A stretch of 64,000 nucleotides of DNA from an uncultured Eubacteriales bacterium (GCA_900314745.1 OMWK01000010.1:1-64000); one strand, 5' to 3'. Shown: positions 44,797 through 54,476, counted from the first letter of the stretch. Translations and numbers: made by a program. Notes: a model not told the origin generated them from the letters alone.

Positions 44797-45656
44797 GCAC
44801 CGTCATTACTGAAGATCTTGTAAGAGGACTTGCACCGGAAAGACCTTCTTCCGGACATAAGAACGACTTCGGTCACGTCCTTATCACTGCCGGATCAAGA
44901 TACATGACGGGTGCACTCATACTTTCCACGGAAGCTGCATTGCGAAGCGGAGCGGGGCTTGTCACCGCATTTTCGACGGAGGAGGCTCTCATGCCCCTCA
45001 AGGCGAACTGCCCCTGCGCGCTTACTTCAGCGTGGGCGGAAGACGTTACGGAGACTCTTAGAATGGCGTCGGCGCTCATAAAGAAGGCGGATGCCGTCGC
45101 GATAGGTCCCGGACTTGATGAGAATGACTTAAGATCGAAGGCGCTCGTGGAGATGTATCTTGCCGAGGCGCCGGTGCTTCTTCTTGATGCGGGAGCGCTT
45201 AACATCCTCTCGCGCTACAAGGAGGAGATGCTGCCTCTTCTTGCTTCCCGTAACGGAAAGGGGCTTAAGCCCGCCGTGCTGACGCCGCATGTCGGTGAAG
45301 CCATGAGGCTCATGGGTGATGTCAATGAGGATAAATGTGCTGAATTTGCCTCAGTTAATCACTGTTTGCTTGTGCTTAAAAATAATAAAACCATGATTTT
45401 TACACCGCACTTATCATGTTATAGTATTCAAGGTGACAACAGCGGCCTCGCGAAAGGCGGAAGCGGCGACGTCCTGACAGGACTTACGGCCGGCCTTCTT
45501 TCACAGGGGATGAAGCCCTGCGATGCAGCCGTAAGTGCTGTATACCTTCACAGCAAGGCTGGCGAGTATGCGGCTTCGTACATGGGTGTCCGCGCGATGT
45601 TGCCGACAGATGTTATAGATGAGCTCTCGGAAGCTTTCCTTGAGACGGGGTGGTAA
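44793..45656 (+). CDS. nnrD: ADP/ATP-dependent NAD(P)H-hydrate dehydratase
   Basis: A 287-residue ribokinase-fold repair enzyme that dehydrates damaged NAD(P)HX. Motifs: [16 protein letters not shown] near the start, [31 protein letters not shown] and the anion hole [15 protein letters not shown]. The epimerase domain NnrE with which it is often fused is absent here. Start overlaps metA as ATGA. Confidence 0.9.
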   Translation: MSTVITEDLVRGLAPERPSSGHKNDFGHVLITAGSRYMTGALILSTEAALRSGAGLVTAFSTEEALMPLKANCPCALTSAWAEDVTETLRMASALIKKADAVAIGPGLDENDLRSKALVEMYLAEAPVLLLDAGALNILSRYKEEMLPLLASRNGKGLKPAVLTPHVGEAMRLMGDVNEDKCAEFASVNHCLLVLKNNKTMIFTPHLSCYSIQGDNSGLAKGGSGDVLTGLTAGLLSQGMKPCDAAVSAVYLHSKAGEYAASYMGVRAMLPTDVIDELSEAFLETGW

Positions 45657-45659
45657 TTA

Positions 45660-46799
45660 ATGGGCATAATCGAAGACGGAGTTTTCTTTGACAGGACTTG
45701 TGTTGAAATAGACATCTCTGCCCTTAAGTCCAACATAGAAGAGATAAGACGCATAACAAGACCCGAAGCTGACATCATGGCCGTTGTTAAGGCCGATGCC
45801 TATGGTCACGGTGCGTATGAAGTTGCAAAGACATTGCTCGACAACGGAGCCGACGGCCTTTGTATCGCGACTATAGGCGAGGCGGTTCACCTTCGCCAGA
45901 GCGGCATTACATCGAGACTTCTCATCCTCGGAGGCACGGATATCGTAAGCTACGAGGACGCGGTGCTCTATAATATCGACCTCGCGATCTACGACAGGGA
46001 GTCCGCAGTCGCGCTCTCGAACGAAGCCGTAAGGCAGGGCAGGGTCTGCGATATCCACATTAAGCTTGATACCGGAATGGGAAGGATCGGGTTCCCGACC
46101 GACGGAACGGCACTTCAGGAGATTAAGGAGATATGCTCGCTTCCGGGAATCAACCCCTATGGAATCTTCTCGCACTTTGCCGTGGCCGATACCAATGACG
46201 ACGAGTACACGATGAAGCAGTATGAGGCTTTTGTTAATACGGTCGAAGCTTTGAAGGGTATGGGCGTTACTTTCCGTAAGAGACATATCTGCAACAGCGC
46301 AGGAATCATGAGATTTCCCGAGATGCACATGGATATGGTAAGAGCCGGTCTCATTCTGTACGGATATAAGCCGGAAGGCTGCCCCGAAGCATATACGGAT
46401 ATCAATCTTAAGCCCGTAATGACGTGGTATGCGAAGGTCGTACACGTTAAGACTGTTCCAGAAGGAACGACGGTAAGCTACGGAAGGCATTTTGTGGCAA
46501 AACGTCCCACAAAAGTCGTTACGGTTTCTGTAGGATATGCTGACGGCCTGTCGAGACGCTTAAGCAACGGCTTCGAGCTTCTCGTTAACGGCGAGCGCCT
46601 TCCCATAATAGGCAATGTCTGCATGGACATGTGCATGCTCGATGCGACGGACATGAAAGGCGACGTTAAGCCCGGTGATATCGTAACGATATTCGGCAAG
46701 GGAAGGTCGGCTGACGAACTCGCGAAGGCGCTTGGAACAATAAGTTACGAGATAACCTGCGATGTGGGAAAAAGAGTACAGAGAATTTTTACGAACTGA
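45660..46799 (+). CDS. alr: Alanine racemase
   Basis: A 379-residue PLP enzyme providing D-alanine for peptidoglycan. The PLP lysine is Lys44 in VVKADAYGHG; the catalytic Tyr lies in SVGYADGLSRRLSNG near residue 285; GNVCMDMCMLD follows. Start 3 bases after nnrD with GGGGTGG upstream. The nnrD-alr order is common in Bacillota. Confidence 0.95.
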   Translation: MGIIEDGVFFDRTCVEIDISALKSNIEEIRRITRPEADIMAVVKADAYGHGAYEVAKTLLDNGADGLCIATIGEAVHLRQSGITSRLLILGGTDIVSYEDAVLYNIDLAIYDRESAVALSNEAVRQGRVCDIHIKLDTGMGRIGFPTDGTALQEIKEICSLPGINPYGIFSHFAVADTNDDEYTMKQYEAFVNTVEALKGMGVTFRKRHICNSAGIMRFPEMHMDMVRAGLILYGYKPEGCPEAYTDINLKPVMTWYAKVVHVKTVPEGTTVSYGRHFVAKRPTKVVTVSVGYADGLSRRLSNGFELLVNGERLPIIGNVCMDMCMLDATDMKGDVKPGDIVTIFGKGRSADELAKALGTISYEITCDVGKRVQRIFTN

Positions 46800-46838
46800 T
46801 ATATAATAAAGCGGTATTTTTGAGGAGAGGCGACCAAC

Positions 46839-47687
46839 ATGACATCTGAAGACAAGAAATCACTCGAACTGTTCTCTGCCAGAATGAGAAGATGGGTTAT
46901 CGAAGGCGTTTACAATGCCAAGAGCGGACACCCGGGCGGATCTTTATCCTGTACGGACATCATCTGCTATCTTTACAACAGGGTTCTTAACGTAAATCCC
47001 GAGAATCCTTCCGATCCCGACCGTGACAGATTCGTTCTCTCCAAGGGACACTGTGCACCGGCTCTTTATTCGGCACTGGGACTTAAGGGTTTCTTCGATG
47101 TCAATGAGATAAAGAATCTCCGTAAGATCGGATCTTTCCTTCAGGGTCATCCCTGCAAGGCGATCACACCCGGAATCGACATGTCCACGGGTTCCCTCGG
47201 ACAGGGAATCTCGACAGCAGTCGGAATGGCTCTCGCAGGCAAGGTTGATAAGAAGTCTTACCGCGTTTTCTCAGTCTTAGGTGACGGTGAGATGCAGGAG
47301 GGTGAAGTTTGGGAGGCTCTCATGAGCGCTGCTCACTACAAGCTCGACAACATCTGCGCCTTCCTCGACTACAACGGTCTTCAGATCGACGGTAAGGTCG
47401 ACGACGTAATGAGCCTCGGAGACATTGAGGCTAAGACGAAGGCATTCGGTTGGGAGACAGTCGTTATCGACGGTCATAACTTCGATGAGATCGAAGGCGC
47501 CGTTGAGAAGTTCAAGGCTAATCAGGGCTCAGGCAAGCCGTTCTTCGTAATCGCGAAGACACATAAGGGCAAGGGCGTCTCATTCATGACGGACGATCCT
47601 TCATGGCACGGCTGTGCACCTAAGGAAGAGCAGTATAATATCGCAGTCGAGGAACTCGACGCGAAGATCAAGGAACTGGAGGGTTGA
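46839..47687 (+). CDS. Transketolase, N-terminal subunit
   Basis: A 282-residue ThDP-binding half of a split transketolase. It has the cofactor motif LGDGEMQEGEVWEALMSAAHYKLDN (about residues 148-172) and GHPGGSLSCTDI near 30 and KGHCAPALY near 70. Transfers two-carbon units in the pentose phosphate pathway. The C-terminal half is encoded by the next gene, 4 bases away. GAGGAGAGG ribosome site before the ATG. Confidence 0.93.
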   Translation: MTSEDKKSLELFSARMRRWVIEGVYNAKSGHPGGSLSCTDIICYLYNRVLNVNPENPSDPDRDRFVLSKGHCAPALYSALGLKGFFDVNEIKNLRKIGSFLQGHPCKAITPGIDMSTGSLGQGISTAVGMALAGKVDKKSYRVFSVLGDGEMQEGEVWEALMSAAHYKLDNICAFLDYNGLQIDGKVDDVMSLGDIEAKTKAFGWETVVIDGHNFDEIEGAVEKFKANQGSGKPFFVIAKTHKGKGVSFMTDDPSWHGCAPKEEQYNIAVEELDAKIKELEG

Positions 47688-47691
47688 TCCA

Positions 47692-48636
47692 ATGGGCAAG
47701 ATGGCAACAAGAGAGGCTTACGGAAGAACACTTCAGGAGATAGGATCCGACGAGAAAATCGTAGTATTTGACGCGGACCTTGCAGGTTCCACTAACACAG
47801 GCAGATTTAAGAAGGATTTCCCTGAAAGATTCTTCGACATGGGTATAGCAGAGGCAAACATGGTGGCTTGTGCTGCCGGTATGGCTACATGCGGCAAGAT
47901 CGCATTCGTATCATCTTTCGCCATGTTCGCGACAGAGAGAGCATGCGAGCAGATCAGAAATTCCGTATGCTACCCCAATCTCAGCGTAAAGGTCTGCGCT
48001 TCGCACGCAGGCATCACGGTAGGTGAGGACGGTGCTTCGCACCAGTGTCTCGAGGATCTCTCGATCATGAGATCGCTCCCCAACATGAAGGTTATCTGCC
48101 CTGCAGACGCAGCTTCGGCAAGAATGGCAGTCAAGGCAGCTTATGAGAACGACGGACCTTTCTATGTAAGACTTGCAAGACTCGCTACAGATTCCGTTTA
48201 CGGAGAGTTCGGCGAGGACGTTGACTTTACACTTGGCAAGGCTCACATGGTAAAGGACGGAACAGACGTAACTATCATCGCCTGCGGATACATGGTAGAG
48301 CAGGCTGTTGAGGCCTTAAATATCCTCGAGAGCGAGGGTATCAGCGCCAGACTTCTCGATATGCATACCATCAAGCCCATCGATAAGGAGGCTGTCATCA
48401 AGGCTTCCAAGGATACAGGCTGCATCGTAACATGTGAGGAGCACTCGATCATCGGAGGCCTCGGAAGCGCAGTTGCAGAAGTTCTCGTTGAGAATGCACC
48501 TTGCCCGATGCTCCGCGTAGGCGTTAAGGACGTATTCGGAAGATCCGGTACACCTGCAGAGCTCATGGCTTATTATCATCTTACAGGTGCGGATATCGCC
48601 GAGAAGGCTAAGCAGGCGATCGCTCTTAAGAAATAA
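47692..48636 (+). CDS. Transketolase, C-terminal subunit
   Basis: A 314-residue partner with the pyrimidine-binding and C-terminal domains. FFDMGIAEANMVACAAGMA holds the conserved Glu that activates ThDP; SHAGITVGEDGASHQ and VTCEEHSIIGGLGSAVAE follow. The start is the ATG of MGKMATREAY because GGAGGG lies 8 bases upstream; a longer frame that begins within the N-terminal subunit gene has no support. It resembles DXS-type C-terminal halves, but pairing with the preceding gene makes transketolase more likely. Confidence 0.92.
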   Translation: MGKMATREAYGRTLQEIGSDEKIVVFDADLAGSTNTGRFKKDFPERFFDMGIAEANMVACAAGMATCGKIAFVSSFAMFATERACEQIRNSVCYPNLSVKVCASHAGITVGEDGASHQCLEDLSIMRSLPNMKVICPADAASARMAVKAAYENDGPFYVRLARLATDSVYGEFGEDVDFTLGKAHMVKDGTDVTIIACGYMVEQAVEALNILESEGISARLLDMHTIKPIDKEAVIKASKDTGCIVTCEEHSIIGGLGSAVAEVLVENAPCPMLRVGVKDVFGRSGTPAELMAYYHLTGADIAEKAKQAIALKK

Positions 48637-48638
48637 CA

Positions 48639-49907
48639 GTGAAGATACTCGCACTGGTATTATTCGTGGTCATGTACATAGCCATGATCACGAAGCCTAA
48701 GTACAGGCCGCAGATAGCATTATCTGTGGCTGTAATTTACCTTATTGCAGGCATAGTTCCGTTCAGTGAGCTTCCGGTGACTATTAACTGGAACGTTCTC
48801 ATGATGATCAGCGGCACGATGATCATAGTCTATTATTTCATCGAATCGCTGATGCCGAACCTTCTTGCAGACTTCATTCTCAATAAATCCAAGAACGCGA
48901 TGTGGGTTACCATACTCATGTCGCTTTTCGCGGGGCTCATAAGCGCCTTCATCGACAACGTCGCTACGGTGCTCATGGTAGCTCCGGTAGGTCTTGCCGT
49001 GTGTAAGAAACTTAAGATGAATCCCGTCGGAATGATACTCTCCATCGCGGTGTCGTCGAACCTTCAGGGTGCGGCCACGCTGGTTGGCGACACTACTTCC
49101 ATCATGCTCGCGGACTACGCAGATATGAACTTCATGGAGTTCTTCTGGATGAACGGCAAGCTCGGAATCTTCTTCGCGGTAGAGATCGGAGCTATCGCTA
49201 CGGTGCCGATCATGATGATCCTCTTCCGTCGCAACAGGGAGCCGGTTTCCTCTGATGAGAGAACAAAGGTCAAGGATATGGTTCCGACAGTAATGCTTCT
49301 TCTCATGGTAGCCGCACTTATCGTCGCTTCGTTTATCCCCGATACACCGAGTGCGATCAACGGCATCATCTGCATGGTTCTTGCCATGTTCACGATTATC
49401 ATAGACATCTTCAGGAAGAAGGGCATAAGGGATGCCAAGGAGGCGATCATTGAAGTCGATTTTGCCACCCTCGGACTTCTCCTCGGCCTGTTCATCGTCA
49501 TCGGCGGCCTGTCGAAGGTCGGCATCATCGATGATTTTGCAGATTACATTGTTAAGTTCGGCGGAGATAATATCTTCGTGCTCTATACGATAATCGTCTG
49601 GGGCTCCGTTATCATATCGGCTTTTGTCGATAATATCCCGTATGTTGCCACAATGCTTCCGGTGCTCGCGTCCGTTACGGCATCGCTCGGAGTTGAGCCT
49701 TATCTTCTCTACTTCGGCCTTCTGTCAGGAGCGACCTTAGGCGGCAACATCACACCCATCGGAGCGTCTGCGAACATCGCGGCTACGGGACTTCTCAAAA
49801 AAGAAGGCTACGATGTAGCCTTCAAGGATTTCATAAGAATCGGAGTTCCCTATACTCTGACCGCGGTAATGGCGGGTTATCTCTACCTCTGGTTCGTCTG
49901 GGGCTGA
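48639..49907 (+). CDS. ArsB/NhaD/SLC13-type ion transporter
   Basis: A 422-residue membrane protein with about eleven segments. The two inverted-repeat signatures are AFIDNVATVLMVAPVG and AFVDNIPYVATMLPVL, with GATLGGNITPIGASANI near the end. Family members move anions or exchange Na+ and H+; the substrate cannot be told. It starts with GTG 3 bases after the transketolase stop and lacks a clear ribosome site, so coupling is likely. Its last 25 bases overlap the end of the convergent gene at 49883. Confidence 0.85.
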   Translation: MKILALVLFVVMYIAMITKPKYRPQIALSVAVIYLIAGIVPFSELPVTINWNVLMMISGTMIIVYYFIESLMPNLLADFILNKSKNAMWVTILMSLFAGLISAFIDNVATVLMVAPVGLAVCKKLKMNPVGMILSIAVSSNLQGAATLVGDTTSIMLADYADMNFMEFFWMNGKLGIFFAVEIGAIATVPIMMILFRRNREPVSSDERTKVKDMVPTVMLLLMVAALIVASFIPDTPSAINGIICMVLAMFTIIIDIFRKKGIRDAKEAIIEVDFATLGLLLGLFIVIGGLSKVGIIDDFADYIVKFGGDNIFVLYTIIVWGSVIISAFVDNIPYVATMLPVLASVTASLGVEPYLLYFGLLSGATLGGNITPIGASANIAATGLLKKEGYDVAFKDFIRIGVPYTLTAVMAGYLYLWFVWG

Positions 49908-51154
49908 ACGGGCGGCATCTGACCGTCGAAGTTATCAGGTAGTTCAGGCGGTGTCTGACCGTCGAAGTCATCAGGAAGTTCGGGCGGCGTCTGTCCGTTA
50001 AATCCGCCCTGAGGACCCTGACGTCCGCCTCCGAAGCCAAAGCCTCCCGCACCGTTTCCGAAGATATAATTCTCTAATGTGATTTCCTCTTCGAACTCAC
50101 CGCAGGTTACCGTATATGTGCCGCTTAAGGTTAGCTCGGGGGAGCTTATGAGTACACAGTTATAGTTTACTTCTGGGGTGAACTCGACTATTACATTTCC
50201 CGAATCATCGGTGACCGTTATCGCTGTTCCCGAAGTCTGATCTCCTGTTGATATAAGGATCGAACCCTGGGAGGCTTCCGTGAAGTTCATCTCCATGCCG
50301 GATATGCCCGCGGCGACTATGGTTCCGCCCGTAATTACACCGGAACCTACATAATCCAGAGAGCCGTTGCCGGAATTAAGGGGACCGCTGATGGTTATGT
50401 ATCCGCCGTTTACCGTGAGGCTTCCGTTGCTGTCGATGCCGTCACCTTCAGTCGTGATATCCAGGGTGCCGCCGTTGATCGTTATGGAACATGCGCTGTC
50501 GGCCGTCATGGAATCGCCGGATTCTCCCGCTGCGTTGACCGCGTCATCCGAGGATAATATCGCGATGTCTCCGCCGTTTATGGTTACCGAAGTTCCCTCG
50601 AGACCCTCGGTGCATTCTGTTATCTCCAGTGATCCGCCGTTGATGATAAGTTCGTCGTTTGCCTGGCAGCCGTCTCCGGCGGAAGTGATGGTTATGGTTC
50701 CGCTTTCTATTATAAGGTCGTCCTTCGATACTATTCCGTGGTCTGCGGAGTCTATTATGATCGTGCCTTCGCCGCTTATCGTGAGGTCATCCTTCGAGAA
50801 GATGACGCCGTCGACGTTCGTGTCGCCGTCTGCCTCGAATCCTGTCAGGTTGGTAAGATGATTCACCGTGCCTTCGGCTGCCGTCACGGTTACTTCACCT
50901 GCGTTTCTTACATAGATGGCGGCGCTGTCTTCAGATGTAATGCTGCAGCCGTCGAGTATGATTTCGATGACGTCATCATCTGACGCGTCAACTACGACGG
51001 AGCCCTCCACATCCTCGCTTATCGTATAGGTGCCGCTCTCGGTAATGAGCATGGATCCGTTAAGGGTGTCCGAAGCGTTCACGTTAAGCATCGAGCACGC
51101 TGATAATCCGAGGGTGAGTGCTGCTGTTCCTGCAAGTGCCTTTAATCTTTTCAT
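49883..51154 (-). CDS. Secreted DUF4353-like beta-helix protein with Pro-rich tail
   Basis: A 423-residue lipoprotein candidate. Signal peptide with lipobox LSAC (Cys20). Residues about 45-340 form a right-handed beta-helix-like repeat (SKDDLTISGEGTIIID, SKDDLIIESGTITIT, ANDELIINGGSLEIT and more), the pattern of DUF4353 carbohydrate-binding-like proteins. A Gly/Phe-rich stretch and a 12-residue repeat GQTPPELPDDFD follow. It sits directly after DUF4956 and VTC genes, a grouping known from many Clostridia, where CotH proteins often join. Role at the surface is unknown. Confidence 0.8.
   Translation of the reverse strand: MKRLKALAGTAALTLGLSACSMLNVNASDTLNGSMLITESGTYTISEDVEGSVVVDASDDDVIEIILDGCSITSEDSAAIYVRNAGEVTVTAAEGTVNHLTNLTGFEADGDTNVDGVIFSKDDLTISGEGTIIIDSADHGIVSKDDLIIESGTITITSAGDGCQANDELIINGGSLEITECTEGLEGTSVTINGGDIAILSSDDAVNAAGESGDSMTADSACSITINGGTLDITTEGDGIDSNGSLTVNGGYITISGPLNSGNGSLDYVGSGVITGGTIVAAGISGMEMNFTEASQGSILISTGDQTSGTAITVTDDSGNVIVEFTPEVNYNCVLISSPELTLSGTYTVTCGEFEEEITLENYIFGNGAGGFGFGGGRQGPQGGFNGQTPPELPDDFDGQTPPELPDNFDGQMPPVQPQTNQR
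49911..50003. repeat. 36-base coding repeat
   Basis: Two full and one partial tandem copies (49911-49946, 49947-49982, 49983-50003) encode the Pro-rich tail unit GQTPPELPDDFD. The copies differ at a few third positions, so this is an old coding repeat, not a CRISPR. Confidence 0.8.
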
Positions 51155-51166
51155 GTCTTTACTCCT

Positions 51167-51811
51167 TTACAGTTGTGCCGATGAATCGGCGGGGGTGGGG
51201 ATGCATACGGTTATCGGAAGATTTCCGTTCCTGACTCTTAATTTGTCGATGAATTCCTTCTCGGAGGCGCCGGGCTTAAGGGTGACCATGTACTTCATGC
51301 GGAAGATGCTGCCCATGTCCGCCGTTCTTACCGAGAGAAGCTCGCTTTCGGTGGTGTACTTCGCGAAGACCTCGTCGAAAGCGCCCTCGTAGTCAAGGTC
51401 CTCCGGGACTGTGATGTGAAGCTCCTTGCCGCTTCCACGGTCGCCGAAGCCCGTGAGCTTCAAGACTATCATGGCGAGGCAGATGACCATGGTGAAGATT
51501 ACCGCATACACGAAGCAGCCCATGCCGCATATAAGTCCCACTGCCATCGCGAGGAAGACCGCGGTTATCTCTTTCGCAGTGCCCGGAGCCGACCTGAAAC
51601 GCACGAGACTGAATGTGCCTGCGACCGCGACTCCTGCGCCTATGCTGCCGTTAACCATGATGATGACCACGCACACAAGTGCGGGAAGAAGAGCGAGCGT
51701 TGCCGCGAACGATCTGCTTGTTTTTGTTCTGAACATGTAGGCGCCCGCGATGAAAAGGCCGAGCATAAGTGCCACGCCAATGTACATGAGAAAGTCGGTT
51801 ATGTTAAGCAT
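51167..51811 (-). CDS. DUF4956 membrane protein
   Basis: A 214-residue protein with about four membrane segments in the first 115 residues (near 7-25, 35-60, 82-100 and 100-118) and a soluble C-terminal domain of about 90 residues (KELHITVPEDLDYEGAF onward). The motif GTFSLVRFRSAPGTAKEITAVFLAMAVG region is typical of DUF4956. These proteins are found next to VTC-domain proteins and may form a membrane channel or scaffold for polyphosphate or another polymer; function is inferred only. Overlaps the VTC gene by 8 bases. Confidence 0.85.
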   Translation of the reverse strand: MLNITDFLMYIGVALMLGLFIAGAYMFRTKTSRSFAATLALLPALVCVVIIMVNGSIGAGVAVAGTFSLVRFRSAPGTAKEITAVFLAMAVGLICGMGCFVYAVIFTMVICLAMIVLKLTGFGDRGSGKELHITVPEDLDYEGAFDEVFAKYTTESELLSVRTADMGSIFRMKYMVTLKPGASEKEFIDKLRVRNGNLPITVCIPTPADSSAQL

Positions 51812-52532
51812 AGAGAAGTCCTCCTTCTTTTGTCCTGTCTGAAGTTCTTATGAAGTTTGAGTAGTAGGTGCCGTACTTGGAGACAGAAGTCCTCGATATG
51901 CCGCGGCTCCCGAGAAATTTTGCCAGATAAAGCGGGATCGAGCCTGCCGTCTTAAGCTCAAGAAGCGTGTTTCCCGGCGGGAGTATCCTGTCGCCGTATG
52001 CGTTACGGGTGAGGGACATATCGCGGGTCCTGCCGAGTATGTTCTCGTCGAGGGTGAGCCTTAAGCATGTCCCGTCCACTGCGCGAAAGGACTCACGCTC
52101 ATACGACAGAAAGCATGCCGGCCTTAGGTCTTTGTGTATCCTTCTGAAGTACTCAATCTCGTCTGCTATCTGTGAGATGTAAGGCTCGGGGGAGACGCCC
52201 GTGAGCCAGCTTTCCGCCTGGTGCTCCCTTACTGCCGTTCTTCGTTTGTAAACGATGCCCTTGTATTTCTTCTTGATCTCGACAAAGACGTTGTCGTCCT
52301 CGTTTACCCTGCAGTAGGACCTTACGCGGAGCTTCTCCTTGTAGACCGGCTTCTCAAGAGACGTTCTTATGAGACTGTAGTCCGGGGTATCGTAGTAAAC
52401 ATTTCTAATGGTCGTGCGCCCGTACTCGTCCGGCATCATGTGCCCTCTTAAAGTTATTAGAAGCTCCTTCTTATCTTCCGGGGAGAGCAGGTATTTGTAT
52501 TCGTATCTTTTGAAAACAACAATGTGTGACAT
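51804..52532 (-). CDS. VTC-domain (polyphosphate polymerase-like) protein
   Basis: A 242-residue cytosolic tunnel-fold enzyme. Basic residues lining the tunnel are visible: KRYEYKYLLS, TIRNVYYDTPD, KEKLRVRSY, FVEIKKKYKG and YKRRTAV, and the metal/phosphate-binding glutamates in EIKKK and LLELKTAG. In yeast the VTC domain makes polyphosphate from ATP. Bacterial homologues paired with DUF4956 are not well studied. Ribosome site AAGGAGG before the ATG; divergent from the next gene. Confidence 0.88.
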   Translation of the reverse strand: MSHIVVFKRYEYKYLLSPEDKKELLITLRGHMMPDEYGRTTIRNVYYDTPDYSLIRTSLEKPVYKEKLRVRSYCRVNEDDNVFVEIKKKYKGIVYKRRTAVREHQAESWLTGVSPEPYISQIADEIEYFRRIHKDLRPACFLSYERESFRAVDGTCLRLTLDENILGRTRDMSLTRNAYGDRILPPGNTLLELKTAGSIPLYLAKFLGSRGISRTSVSKYGTYYSNFIRTSDRTKEGGLLYA

Positions 52533-52590
52533 CTTTGTTCCTCCTTGATTGGCTAGATGCTAACAGGCGAACTTAAAATGAACCTTAAAC

Positions 52591-52619
52591 TTCGAAAGGA
52601 AGTAGAAAAATGTTAAAAT
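52591..52619 (+). promoter_or_regulatory. Promoter of the zinc-ribbon/two-component operon
   Basis: TTCGAA and TAAAAT with a 17-base spacer, 34 bases before the ATG at 52653. It resembles the promoters at 21392 and 27450. Confidence 0.55.
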
Positions 52620-52652
52620 GTCGAAAGCAATGCATTTACGGAGGGATAGATA

Positions 52653-53780
52653 ATGAAAACGTGTAAATATTGCGGCTGTCAGAACGATGACAATACAAAG
52701 TTCTGCACAAACTGCGGAGCCCAGTTCCCGGATCAGGAGCCTGTAAGCGCGCCTGCATCTTCGTGGCAGCGGCCCACTTCGGAATCGGCATATACTCCTG
52801 CCGGTATTCCCGAGCCCCAGACGTACAGCGCTCTTGCCATCACGGGATTTATTATTTCCATCGTTTCAATCTTCTGCTGCGGCATGACGGCCCTGATAGG
52901 TCTTATCTTCTCGCTTATCGGACTTTTTGTATCGCTTAAGAAGACGAAGAAGGGCACGGCGTTTGCAGTCGTGGGCATAATAATAAGCGGCATTTTGACG
53001 CTGTTCATACTGTTATCGATCATCGTCAGCTGGACAGCCATCACGACGGCGTATGAGAACTCTGATGATATTGAAGAATTCTTCGATAGGCTTGAGACTG
53101 AACTTGAGGAGAGGGATGCGCGTCAAAACGGACGCAGAAGTTCATCTTCCGGATCTGATGATGATTCTTCGCAATTCTCATCCGATTGGGTTGACTGCGA
53201 AGTTTCAGAAGATATGACAACTATAGAGATTGTTTATACAGACGGTATCCCGGATGATTTTGAGTTCTGCGGTGCCGATTTTGACGAGATCTGCGATGCG
53301 CTCGAAGATAACCTGACTTTGGAAGATAACTTCGGTCAGACTGTAAGTTTTGACCGCGAGGAATTCAGAAGACTGCTGTCCATAGTCCTTATAAATTCCG
53401 ACGAATATGACAGCATGAACTTAAGCCGCAGACAGGTTCTTGATATGCTGTCTTATCTTGCGGCACTGTCATGCGAGATGGATAATGACGGGTTTGAGCC
53501 TGACAGAGCTGTTTATACGGAAGCTACTGATGCTTATGATTTCTACGGAATCATAGAGCCTAATAACATCGGCCATGCTGTAGTCGTATTTACGGATGGA
53601 ACCGACAGTTACTATTTTGACGAAGCTATGTGCGGTGACGAGATCTGCTGGTCTGTGGTCCCCGGTACTTATGATGTGTTCAGAATCGGAATGACTGCCG
53701 ATTCCCTGAATGAATATCCGGCAGGAGGATTTGCGGAATTCGCATCATGGGTTTCTTCGATCCTGGATCCCGTGATCTGA
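52653..53780 (+). CDS. Zinc-ribbon and DUF4190-like membrane protein
   Basis: A 375-residue protein. Residues 3-25 are a zinc ribbon (CKYCG then CTNCGAQF). Two membrane helices at about 60-83 and 108-130 with the DUF4190 pattern LAITGFIISIVSIFCCGM and VGIIISGIL. The region from about 160 on is extracytoplasmic and acidic with no known fold. Strong GGAGGG ribosome site. It precedes the two-component genes by 19 bases and may be part of the same transcript, perhaps as sensor accessory; inference. Confidence 0.75.
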   Translation: MKTCKYCGCQNDDNTKFCTNCGAQFPDQEPVSAPASSWQRPTSESAYTPAGIPEPQTYSALAITGFIISIVSIFCCGMTALIGLIFSLIGLFVSLKKTKKGTAFAVVGIIISGILTLFILLSIIVSWTAITTAYENSDDIEEFFDRLETELEERDARQNGRRSSSSGSDDDSSQFSSDWVDCEVSEDMTTIEIVYTDGIPDDFEFCGADFDEICDALEDNLTLEDNFGQTVSFDREEFRRLLSIVLINSDEYDSMNLSRRQVLDMLSYLAALSCEMDNDGFEPDRAVYTEATDAYDFYGIIEPNNIGHAVVVFTDGTDSYYFDEAMCGDEICWSVVPGTYDVFRIGMTADSLNEYPAGGFAEFASWVSSILDPVI

Positions 53781-53799
53781 TCTTAAGACGAAGGGTAAT

Positions 53800-54474
53800 A
53801 TGAGAATACTTCTAGCGGAAGATGAGATATCGATGTCGCGTGCACTGACCGCGATACTCAATAAGAATAACTATTCCGTAGATGCGGTAACTGACGGTGA
53901 AGAGGCATTGAGGTATCTTCGGACCGGCGATTACGATGCGGCGGTTCTTGATATCATGATGCCGAAGATGGACGGCATAGGAGTTCTTAAGACCATAAGG
54001 GCTGAGGGAATGCTGATACCGGTTCTGATGCTGACCGCCAAGTCACAGGTTGAAGACAAGGTGGAAGGTCTGGACAGCGGTGCGAATGACTATCTGACCA
54101 AGCCTTTCGACGCGAAGGAACTGCTCGCGAGGATAAGGGCGATGACCCGCGTGTCCACGGTGCAGGCGGATTCGGTCCTGAAGTTCGGAAAACTCACATT
54201 GGACAGAACCACCTGTGATCTTACGGGACCTATAGGAAGCGTTAAGCTCTCCGGCAAGGAGTACCAGATGCTCGAGTATCTTATGCAGAATCCGAAGATG
54301 TTAATATCCGCGGACAGGTTCTTCGATAAGATCTGGGGGCTCGATTCAGATGCTGACATCAGTGTTGTGTGGACGTTTATCTCGTATCTTAGAAGGAAAC
54401 TCACATCTGTCGGTGCGGATGTTGAGATCAGGGTATCAAGAGGTCAGGGATATTCTCTCGAGGTGAAGGAATAG
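53800..54474 (+). CDS. OmpR-type response regulator
   Basis: A 224-residue regulator. Receiver domain with acidic pair ED (7-9), phospho-acceptor Asp51 in VLDIMMPKMDG and Lys in YLTKPF near 101. The C-terminal winged helix begins near 128 (LTLDRTTCDL) and ends with VRGQGYSLE-like SRGQGYSLEV. Pairs with the histidine kinase 2 bases downstream. Target genes unknown; candidates are the neighbouring DUF4353/DUF4956/VTC genes. Confidence 0.95.
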   Translation: MRILLAEDEISMSRALTAILNKNNYSVDAVTDGEEALRYLRTGDYDAAVLDIMMPKMDGIGVLKTIRAEGMLIPVLMLTAKSQVEDKVEGLDSGANDYLTKPFDAKELLARIRAMTRVSTVQADSVLKFGKLTLDRTTCDLTGPIGSVKLSGKEYQMLEYLMQNPKMLISADRFFDKIWGLDSDADISVVWTFISYLRRKLTSVGADVEIRVSRGQGYSLEVKE

Positions 54475-54476
54475 AT

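Noticed and set aside
45657..46490. 277-codon minus-strand open frame
   Set aside because: Antisense to alr, which has all catalytic motifs; long shadow frames arise from the codon bias.
49911..50003. Possible CRISPR-like repeats
   Set aside because: Contiguous 36-base units without spacers that stay in frame and encode a Pro-rich protein tail.
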